From AC-32 sp963746155 (GTDB taxonomy: Bacteria > Actinomycetota > Thermoleophilia > Gaiellales > Gaiellaceae), in the NCBI GenBank assembly GCA_963746155.1, contig CAVVAB010000001.1, positions 411,679 through 475,678 of the forward strand: 64,000 nt of DNA. Direction: 5' to 3'. Both the position numbers and the translations under genes were made by a program. Shown here piece by piece: positions 57,064-64,000 of this stretch. Position 1 is the stretch's first letter. Every line of letters starts with the position of its first letter. The notes under the pieces were generated by a model that made no database searches, was not told the DNA's origin, and worked only from the letters and a program-made list of their open reading frames with translations.

Positions 57064-59247
57064 TCAGGAGTGTCCGAAGCGGACGTCGGGGAGGATGCGG
57101 TCGAGCCAGCGCGGCAGCGCCCAGGCCCAGTGGCCGAAGACGCGCAGCAGCGTCGGGATCAGGACGAGCCGGACGAGCATCGCGTCGAGCAGGACGGCGA
57201 TGCCGAGGATGACGCCCATCTCCTTCGGCGGCAGCGGCCCGGAGAGGGCGAAGGTGAAGAAGACGGCGACCATCACCGCGGCGGCGGCGAAGATCACGCG
57301 GCCCGAGTGGGCGAGCCCGCCGATCGACGCCTCGCGCGGATCGCCGGTTCGGTCGTAGTGCTCCTTGGCCGAGGAGAGCAGGAACACGGTGTAGTCCATC
57401 GAGATCGCGAAGATCATCGCGAAGAAGAAGACCGGCCCCCAGGCGTCGAGGAAGCCCTGCGACTCGAAGCCGAGCAGGCCGGCGCCGTGGCCGTTCTGGA
57501 AGATCAGCCGGGCGACGCCGAAGGCGGCGCCGGTCGCGAGCAGGTTGGTGAGCACGCCGAGCGCGGCGATCAGCGGCGCCTGGAGCGCGACGAGCAGGAG
57601 CAGGAAGCCGAGCGCGAGCACGACGCCGATCACGAGCGGCGTCTTCGCCGCCAGCGCCTGCTCGAGGTCGTGGTTCTCGGCCGCGGCGCCGCCGACCAGC
57701 GCCCCTGCGCGGCAGCGCTGCGCGGAGCCGGTCGATCGTGCGTCCGACGGCTGTGCTCGAGGGGTCGGCGTTCGGGACCGCCTGGACCAGCGCGAGGCCG
57801 TTCCGACCCGGCTGCGGCGGCGAGACGCGGGCGATGCCGGGATCGCGGCGTGGCGGCGGCGGCGACCGCGGCCGCCGTCGCGCTGCGGCGCGACGATCTG
57901 CAGCGCGCCGGGCGCGCCGACACCGAAGGCCTGCTGCACCTGGCGTGTAGCCGACGCGGGAGCCGTCGTGCGTGGGGACGACCTTGATCGACGGCATCCC
58001 CGTCTTCAGTCCGAAGACCGGGAGCGCGAGCAGCACGAGGATCAGCGTCGCGGCCGGCCCGTAGAGGTGCGGGTGGCGCCAGAGCCGCTCGCCCCAGCGC
58101 GCGAAGCGGGCCGAGCGGTGCTCGCCGGAGTGCACCCAGCGCAGCGGCGAGCGCGTCGACCTTCGGGCCGAGCTTCGCGAGCACCGCCGGCAGCAGCGTC
58201 AGCGTCGCGGCGAGCACGAAGACGACGCTGAGCATGATCCCGAGCGCCATCGAGCGGAAGGCGGGGCTGGGCACGAGCATCACGGCCGAGAGCGAGATCA
58301 GCACCGTGAGCCCGGAGAAGAGCACGGCCTTGCCGGCGGTGTCCATCGTCACCGCGACCGCGTCGCGCGCGTCGAGCTTCGAGCCGAAGAAGGCGCCGCG
58401 GAAGCGGTGGACGACGAAGAGCGCGTAGTCGATCCCGAGCGCGAGCGCGAACATGAGCGCGAAGTTCATCGCCCAGATCGAGATCTCGAACCCGTGCGTG
58501 AGCAGCGCCAGCAGGCCGGCGGAGGCGACGAGGCCGAGGATCGTCAGCAGCAGCGGCAGCCCGGCGGCGGCGAGCGAGCCGAAGGCGAGCACGAGGATCG
58601 CCGAGCGTCACCGGCCAGGAGAAGAGCTCGGACTTCATCATCGCGGTGCGGTTGGCGCTGTTGAAGTCGCTCCACATCCCCGAGGCGCCGGTCAGCGAGA
58701 CGCTCACGTCGGCCGCTGCCGGCCGCCTTCAGCTTCGACTTGAGCGCGTCGGCGGCGGCGACCATCGCCGTCGGGTCGCCCTTGGCGCCGGCGATCACGA
58801 TGGCGGTGTGGCCGTCGGCGGAGATGCTCGAGCCGGCGCTGCGGCGGCTGCACCGACGCGACGTGCGTGTTCGCGCGCAGGAGCGCCTCGACGCGGGCGA
58901 CCGTCTGCCGGAAGCTCGGCGTCGGCGGCGGTCTGCGCGCTGCGAGTGGACGACGACCATCAGCGCCGAGCTGGAGAGGCCCGGCGAAGTTGGCCTGGAT
59001 CAGCTTGCGCGCCTGCACCGACTCCGAGCCGTTCGCCTGCCAGCCGGCGCCGGAGAGCGCGGTCTCGACCTTCGGTGCGAAGACGCCGAGCGCGACCGCG
59101 ACGACGGCCCAGGCGATCGCGACGACGCGGACGTGGTCGGCGGTCCAGCGGCCAAGCCGGCCGAGCGGCCCGACCGCCTCCGGGTGCTCGACGCGGCCGG
59201 CAGCGGCTGCGGCAGCGGCATCGAGGCAGCGCTCGACGGACGGCTCA
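57064..59247 (-). CDS. MMPL/RND-family transporter, frameshifted
   Basis: About 725 residues with many indels (57725-57950, 58145, 58605, 58720, 58840-59000). N-terminal VRVVAIAWAVVAVALGVFAP, periplasmic loop with KLIQANFAG, then LPLLLTILGLVASAGLLALL, ALMFALALGIDYALFVVHRF with the conserved GIDYALF, and in the second half FFFAMIFAISMDYTVFLLSS. Two homologous halves of about six segments each, as in MmpL/actinorhodin-type exporters. The start near GTG 59247 and the overlap with arsR are uncertain because of indels. Substrate unknown. Confidence 0.8.
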
Positions 59248-59590
59248 CTGCGTCCGACTCCCCTGCGACGAGCTCGCTGAGCGCGCGCAGCTGCTGCTGC
59301 ACCGAGCCGCAGACCTGCTCGCAGAGCGCGAAGACGCCCTCGTCGACGATCCGGTAGTAGACGTGGTTGCCCTGCTTGCGCCGGCCGAGGATGCCGACCT
59401 CGGCCAGCACCGCGAGGTGCTTGGAGACGTTCTGCTGCGAGGCGTCGAGCGCCTCGCGCAGCTCGCCGACGCTCGCCTCGCCCTCGCGCAGCCGGTCGAG
59501 CAGCCTGATCCGCATCGGCTCGCCGAGCACGCGGAAGCGGCGCGCGATCAACTCGACGAGATCATCGGGAAGCGGATGGGGCAGTGCCAT
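59244..59590 (-). CDS. ArsR-family winged-helix repressor
   Basis: About 115 residues from ATG 59590: MALPHPLPDDLVELIARRFR, LGEPMRIRLLDRLREGEASV, recognition helix DASQQNVSKHLAVLAEVGIL, wing GRRKQGNHVYYRIVDEGVFA. The last helix has Cys-x3-Cys (LCEQVCGSV), a possible metal or persulfide switch. The first Cys of BigR/SqrR is missing, so sensing would rest on this pair. An indel hides the exact C-terminus, assumed at 59244. It faces the YgaP-like/thioredoxin genes across a region with a palindromic operator. Confidence 0.8.
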
Positions 59591-59604
59591 GTCATCTACT
59601 CCTT

Positions 59605-59635
59605 GGGAATACAAGAAACAGTTGTATAGTTGTAT
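59605..59635 (+). promoter_or_regulatory. SigR-type promoter overlapped by ArsR-type operator
   Basis: GGGAAT (59605-59610), 18 bases, then GTT (59629-59631): a SigR consensus directed at the YgaP-like/thioredoxin genes. Over it lies an inverted repeat ATACAA (59609-59614) and TTGTAT (59622-59627), with an extra TTGTAT at 59630-59635. The AT-rich operator suits the ArsR repressor encoded divergently. Confidence 0.65.
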
Positions 59636-59675
59636 AGCAGTAGAAGCACTGAACCGCAACTCGAGGAGGTCGGAG

Positions 59676-59896
59676 ATGACCAAGAACATGAGCAACCTCG
59701 ATCGCGGGCTGCGCACGTTCGTCGTCGCGCCCGTCGCGATCATCGCTCGCGGTGCTCGTCGGCGCCGGCTCGGTCGGCGGGATCGCGTTGTTCGCGCTCG
59801 CCGCCGTCATGCTCGCCACGAGTGCAGTCGGCTTCTGCCCGCTCTACACGCTGCTGCACATCGACACGAGCGGCCGCAGCGCCGCTGCCGCACTGA
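59676..59896 (+). CDS. YgaP-like small membrane protein (DUF2892), frameshifted
   Basis: About 73 residues from ATG 59676 after GGAGGTCGGAG. MTKNMSNLDRGLRTFVVAPV, then past an indel near 59748 VLVGAGSVGGIALFALAAVM and LATSAVGFCPLYTLLHID. The TSAVGFCPLY with its Cys is the mark of DUF2892/YgaP transmembrane parts, found with rhodanese, SQR and persulfide genes. The stop position depends on the indel. Confidence 0.72.
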
Positions 59897-59913
59897 GAAG
59901 GAGGACGAGAACG

Positions 59914-60478
59914 ATGGACGTGACAACCGAGAGCTTCGAGCGCGAGGTCGTCGAGCGCTCGCGCGAGCTACCGGTCGTCGTCGACTTCTGGGCCGCCTGG
60001 TGCGGGCCCTGCCGGATGCTCGGCCCCGTGCTCGAGCGCGAGGCCGAGGCCCGCGACGGGCGAGTTCGTGCTCGTCAAGGTCGACGTCGACGCAAACCCC
60101 GAGCTGGCGCTCCGCTACCAGATCCAGGGGATCCCAGCCGTCAAGGCCTTCCGCAACGGCGAGGTCGTCCGCGAGTTCGTCGGCGCCCAGCCGCCGGCGG
60201 CGGTCGCACAGTTCCTCGACGAGCTGACCGGGCCGACCGCGGCCGAGCGGCTGCTCGTCGAGCTCGGGGCATCCGGCGAGCTGCCCGAGGTGGTAGGCGC
60301 GCTCGAGCAGGACGACCACGAGCGCGCCTTCGAGCTGCTGCTCGAAGCGATCAGCGTGGCCGACGGCGAACGGCGCGAGCGGCTGCTCAGCCTCACCGTC
60401 GGTCTCTTCGGCGAGCTCGGTCACGAGCATCCGCTGACGATGCGCTACCGGCGACAACTCGCCGCGAGCCTCTACTGA
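59914..60478 (+). CDS. Thioredoxin with C-terminal TPR-like extension (CnoX/YbbN-like), frameshifted
   Basis: About 188 residues. Thioredoxin domain LPVVVDFWAAWCGPCRMLGP with the redox WCGPC; an indel near 60061; then VLVKVDVDANPELALRYQIQ, GIPAVKAFRNGEVVREFVGA with the cis-Pro. The extension from about residue 105 (VVGALEQDDHERAFELLLEA, HPLTMRYRRQLAASLY) is TPR-like as in CnoX. It reduces disulfides or protects client proteins during oxidative stress. Promoter at 59605 ties it to SigR control. Confidence 0.85.
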
Positions 60479-60544
60479 TGGAGTGGGCGGCGGAGCCGCT
60501 GACGCTACGCGGGTTTGGGCTTACCAAGCACCGCGGATGGGACT

Positions 60545-60598
60545 CGTAGCCAGCGGTTTCCTAAACCGCGTGCGCTGGTTCGATTCCGGCCGGGGGCA
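60545..60598 (+). pseudogene. tRNA-Arg(CCT) 3' half, displaced
   Basis: Bases 60551-60598 are the anticodon arm, variable loop, T arm and 3' acceptor strand of a tRNA-Arg(CCT), ending CGGGGGCA. A stretch of 21 bases (60555-60575) is identical to 56359-56379 in the intact tRNA. The D arm and 5' acceptor are absent (only CGTAGC at 60545-60550 resembles them), so it cannot fold as a tRNA. It fits a displaced attachment-site fragment. Confidence 0.7.
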
Positions 60599-60626
60599 CG
60601 ATCAAAGCGTTTCCTCTGAGGCCGCC

Positions 60627-61448
60627 TCAAGCCTTCTCCGGGCGCTCGACCTCCGTGAACAGGTCGCCCTGTGCGGCAGCCGAACCGGAACGCCCGCCGC
60701 CGGCTCCTCGCAGCACCCACGCTGCTCCGACCGCGAGGCACGGCGCCTGTCAGTGGGCCGACGACGTAGACCCAGTAGCTGGTGAAGTCGGCGCCGACGA
60801 GATCCGGCCCGAACGTGCGGGCAGGGTTCATCGACGCACCGGAGATCGGGCTGCCCCAGAGGCCGGCGAGCGCGATGTAGGCGCCCACGCCGAGCGCGCC
60901 GAAGAGGCCGACGTTCTGCGCGCCGGAGGCGGTGCCGAGGATCACGCTGACGAGCCCGAGCGTCAGAACCGCCTCCATCAGGAACGCGCTGCCGCCCGAG
61001 TAGCCCGCCGCCGGGTAGTTCGAGCCGTAGGTCGCGGAGACGTTGATCACGGCGTGCAGGAACAGCGCCGCGAGCGTCGCGCCGACCAGCTGCACGACGA
61101 TGTAGCCCGGGCACCCGTCGCCAGGGGAAGTCGCCGCGGAGCGAGAACGCGACGCTGACGGCGGGATTCAGGTGCGCGCCGGAGACCTTGCCCATGAACA
61201 GGATGATCGCCATCACCATCAGCCCGGGCGCGACGACTGCGGCGGTGCGGCTGATCGTGTCCGGGAACGCCTGGCCCATCATCCCGCCGCCCGCGGCGAC
61301 GAGCACGAGGAAGAACGTGCCCAGAAGCTCCGAGAAGAGCCGCCGCCACTCCTGGCTCGGATCCTTGAAGTCCTCCAGCGACTGGGACGACCTCGCGATC
61401 GAGATACGCCAGCACCGCGGACTCGCCCGACGTCGGCTGCTGCTCCAT
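60627..61448 (-). CDS. Aquaporin / MIP-family channel, frameshifted
   Basis: About 273 residues from ATG 61448. Both NPA boxes are present: GAHLNPAVSVAFSL and GASMNPARTFGPDLVG, with six membrane segments such as LMVMAIILFMGKVSG and AFLMEAVLTLGLVSVILG. Indels near 61398, 61110 and 60745. The N-terminus carries an added LAYLDREVVPVAGG segment before the first helix. Water or glycerol specificity cannot be settled. Confidence 0.87.
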
Positions 61449-61489
61449 GAACCCCTCTCCCTCCCGTTTGGTCTGAACGACTTCCTTCG

Positions 61490-63022
61490 CTATAGCACTG
61501 GCAGGGCGGTCAGAGGCCTGTCTCGGGCGTTGATCCGGCCCGAGCTGACGGCGTCCTTCAGTGCGTTGTAGTCGCGTTCGTTCTGGTCGGCGTAGGTCTC
61601 GGCGAAGGCGGCGATCGCCTGGTCGAAGGCGTCCGACTTGCCGAGGTAGGAGGCGATCGCGATCCGGTCGCCGGAGCGGGCGTGCGCGCGGGCGAGTGTC
61701 CAGCCGCACGCCTTCCCGTACGCGGCCGCGCCCGCGGGGACGGCCGCTTCGAAGGCGAACGAGCCCTTCCAGTCCTTGAGCTGGCGGACGTAGAAGTCGC
61801 GTTCCTGGCCGTCGAGGCCGGAGCTGACGTGCTGCCAGCCGAGGAAGATGTCGCTGGTCGCCTGCATCAGGCGCTGGCCGGCGACGACGCGCTGGCCGCA
61901 GTTGCTGTACTCGCTCTTGCCGACGAAGTGCTCCAGCACCGACGGCTGCGCCTCCTTGATCTGCAGGAACAGCGGGTCGTGCTCGTCGGTGCCGAGGAAG
62001 AGCGCGATCCAGGCGCGGGTGCCGACGCTGCCGACCCCGACGACCTTGCGGGCCAGGTCGACGAACCGGAACTGCTCGAGCAGGTGGCGGCGGTCGGTCT
62101 CGAGCGTCCGCCGGTAGCGAGCGGATGAGGTCGCGCATCTCGTCCTCGAGCGCGTCTCGCTCGATCTGCGTCGGGGAGGAGCTCGTCGATCGGCACGATC
62201 AGCGGCGGGTCGCTGATGATCCGCGGCTCGCCGTCGACGAGGTGCGTCAGCTTCTCGAAGGCCTGCATGCTGTCCTTGGTGCGCGCCTTCGCGATGTTGG
62301 CCTCCGCCTTCTTCAGCCGCTTCGGGTCGACGCCGGCGCGTGAACTCCGCGACCGCCTGCTCGACCGACAGGTGCGCGTACCAGACGTCGAGGTTGCGCA
62401 TCTGCGCGAACGCGGCCATCGCCTCCCGGTAGGAGCGGACGGTGTCGAGCACGACCGCGCGCCGCTCCTTCCCGGAGAAGCCGTTCTCGCGTCCGGCGAT
62501 CGCGAAGCTCGCCGCCAGCCGCTTCACGTCCCACTCCCACGGGCCGGGCGCGGTCTCGTCGAAGTCGTTGATGTCGAAGACCAGGTTCCGCTCGGGCGAG
62601 CCGAACACCCCGAAGTTCGACAGGTGCGCGTCGCCGCACAGCTGCACGCGGAGGCCCGAGTCGGCGTCCGCGCCAGATCCGCCGCCATGATCAGCGCGCC
62701 GCCGCGGTAGAAGGCGAACGGCGACACCAGCATCCGCCCGTAGCGGATCGGCACCAGCTCGGGCACGCGCGACGACGGCCTGCTCCTCCAGCAGCGCGAC
62801 CGGGTCGCGACGCTTGGGAAAATCGATCTCCGCCTGCGCCGAGCGCGGCACCTCCGCCCGCGCCGCCTTCCCTCTCGCCGCCCGCTCCGCGCGCGTGAAA
62901 TGCGGCACTGCCTTCGCCGCAGCGTCTTCCACGACTGGATCGGACTTCGCGGCGGCCGCTCTCCCGGGAGCTCGTTCCTCATCGCTCAGCCCTTTGGTGA
63001 CTTCCTCGTTGCGGGTTGGCAT
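61490..63022 (-). CDS. DUF2252 family protein, frameshifted
   Basis: About 510 residues. MPTRNEEVTKGLSDEERAPG; VPIRYGRMLVSPFAFYRGGA; VQLCGDAHLSNFGVFGSPER, NLVFDINDFDETAPGPWEWD (kinase-like GDxHxxN and DxxD), VKRLAASFAIAGRENGFSGK; then VGVGSVGTRAWIALFLGTDE and QRLMQATSDIFLGW. This is DUF2252, distantly like aminoglycoside phosphotransferases; function unknown. Indels near 62675, 62770, 62340, 62180 and 62120. Confidence 0.85.
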   Translation of the reverse strand: MPTRNEEVTKGLSDEERAPGRAAAAKSDPVVEDAAAKAVPHFTRAERAARGKAARAEVPRSAQAEIDFPKRRDPVALLEEQAVVARARAGADPLRADAGVAVRLLPRRRADHGGGSGADADSGLRVQLCGDAHLSNFGVFGSPERNLVFDINDFDETAPGPWEWDVKRLAASFAIAGRENGFSGKERRAVVLDTVRSYREAMAAFAQMRNLDVWYAHLSVEQAVAEFTRRRRPEAAEEGGGQHREGAHQGQHAGLREADAPRRRRAADHQRPAADRADRRAPPRRRSSETRSRTRCATSSARYRRTLETDRRHLLEQFRFVDLARKVVGVGSVGTRAWIALFLGTDEHDPLFLQIKEAQPSVLEHFVGKSEYSNCGQRVVAGQRLMQATSDIFLGWQHVSSGLDGQERDFYVRQLKDWKGSFAFEAAVPAGAAAYGKACGWTLARAHARSGDRIAIASYLGKSDAFDQAIAAFAETYADQNERDYNALKDAVSSGRINARDRPLTALPVL

Positions 63023-63243
63023 CTCGGGCGCTCTCCCCTCTTCCGCTGAGCCCACCTTCTCCGCTCCGCTGACGCGCTGTCTCGCGATGCGTGCGTGTCT
63101 CCGACGACACCGTACTTACCTACCCCGCGCGCGTGACGATTGGACGCGCGGGACGACGATCCGAATGCGTCCCCGCGGAACGCCGTTTGATAGACAACGG
63201 CTGTCCGAACGAATGCGGGGGCCTAGTCCGAAGGGAGACCGGT

Positions 63244-64000
63244 GATGGGAGAGCCGTTCAAGGGGACGATCAACGTCGACATTCGCGATTCGGAGCCGGA
63301 CTGGTCGCCGTTCGAGCCGCCCCGGGCGCCCGAGGGGCGCCGAACGTCGTCTACATCGTTCTGGACGACGTCGGCTTCTCAGCGATGAGCTGCTACGGCG
63401 GGCCGATCGAGACGCCGAACATCGACCGGATCGTGGCGAACGGCGTGCGCTACACGCAGTTCCATACGACGGCGCTGTGCTCCCCGACGCGCTCGTGCCT
63501 GCTCACCGGCCGCAACCACACGCGAAACAGCATGGCCTGCATCACCGAGGCGGCGATCGGATTCCCGAACGCGAGCGGCACCGTCCCGCCGGAGAACGGC
63601 ATGCTCGCCGAGATTCTCGGCGAGCGCGGCTGAACACGTACATGGTCGGCAAGTGGCATCTCTGCCCGACCGATGAGATGAACCTCGCTTCGACGCGTCG
63701 AAACTGGCCGACCGGCCGAGGCTTCGAGCGCTGGTACGGATTCCTCGGCGCCGAGACGAACCAGTGGTACCCCGATCTGGTCTACGACAACCACCCCGTC
63801 GACCAGCCGAGCACCCCCGACGAGGGCTACCACCTCACCGACGACCTCACCGACAAGGCGCTCGAGTTCATCCGCGACGCAAAGGCGGTCGCACCGGAGA
63901 AGCCGTTCTTCCTCTACTACGCGCCGGGCGCGTGCCACGCCCCGCATCAGGCGCCGAAGGATTCGATCGACAAGTTCAAGGGCCAGTTCGACATGGGCTA
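63244..64000 (+). CDS. Arylsulfatase-type sulfatase, partial and frameshifted
   Basis: Begins MGEPFKGTINVDIRDSEPDW after GGAGACCGGTG. NVVYIVLDDVGFSAMSCYGG is the metal-binding start; the Cys in LCSPTRSCLLTGRNHTRNS sits in the CxPxR motif, the site converted to formylglycine in sulfatases. MVGKWHLCPTDEMN and PFFLYYAPGACHAPHQAPKD follow. Indels near 63338 and 63632. It runs off the window. It hydrolyses a sulfate or phosphonate ester, substrate unknown, and needs a formylglycine-generating enzyme encoded elsewhere. Confidence 0.85.

Noticed and set aside
60483..60785. Open frame reading GFLNRVRWFDSGRG
   Set aside because: It is a translation of the tRNA-Arg fragment and not a protein.

Overview
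The window is a very GC-rich (roughly 70%) bacterial chromosome segment. It has many GTG starts, GTGA/ATGA stop-start overlaps, a SigR/RsrA-type sigma/anti-sigma pair with a matching GGGAAT-N19-GTT promoter, LytR_C and RodZ-C type envelope proteins, and DUF1800/DUF1501 exported proteins. Together these suggest an actinobacterium, most likely Thermoleophilia-like (Gaiellales/Solirubrobacterales). That is an inference; no rRNA is present. Single-base indels split about half of the genes, in patches, which looks like uncorrected long-read assembly error. Frameshifted genes are therefore annotated as single genes.

Layout. 1-6.7 kb: end of an M24 peptidase, an amidohydrolase, a three-subunit molybdenum hydroxylase (2Fe-2S, Mo, FAD subunits) with its own MocA-like cofactor cytidylyltransferase, and an HTH-TM-LytR_C protein. 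6.7-10.4 kb (minus): RsrA/SigR pair, HMA metal-binding protein, GCS2 ligase, RodZ-C protein, second ECF sigma/anti-sigma pair. 10.5-13.3 kb: MerA/LPD-like flavoprotein and an HtrA protease, converging on a dispersed repeat and a terminator. 13.4-22.3 kb: DUF1800, DUF1501, cupredoxin, nitrilase, then an NAD-linked formate dehydrogenase. Its catalytic subunit contains an in-frame TGA followed by a SECIS-like hairpin, so it is read here as a selenoprotein. A BirA gene overlaps its end. 22.3-29.4 kb: PepE, LysE, a TPP riboswitch operon (NCS1 permease, PfkB kinase, Asp-box protein), PhzF, SixA, ABC-2 exporter. 29.4-34.8 kb (minus): a cassette of short gene, secreted protein, Ser-rich membrane protein, ApbE and ferric-reductase-like protein, then GNAT, EamA and a class III aminotransferase.

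34.9-41.8 kb: a large LuxR (LAL) regulator, DUF4242, a secreted barrel-like protein, a two-component system and a divergent second HtrA with 11-bp direct repeats in front of it. 41.8-54.9 kb: a long minus-strand operon for peptide uptake and breakdown (HDAC-like, M28, LD-carboxypeptidase, full Opp/Dpp transporter, aminomutase-like aminotransferase). Divergent from it run a P1 aminopeptidase, a saccharopine-dehydrogenase-like protein and an adenylate cyclase.

56.3-60.6 kb is bounded by an intact tRNA-Arg(CCT) and a displaced 3' half of the same tRNA. It carries a truncated flavin oxidoreductase, OsmC, MMPL, ArsR, a YgaP-type membrane protein and a thioredoxin: a thiol or sulfur-stress module that looks like a small tRNA-inserted island. 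The thioredoxin side has a SigR-type promoter overlapped by an ArsR-type operator, linking it to the SigR system at 7 kb. The window ends with an aquaporin, a DUF2252 protein and the start of a sulfatase.
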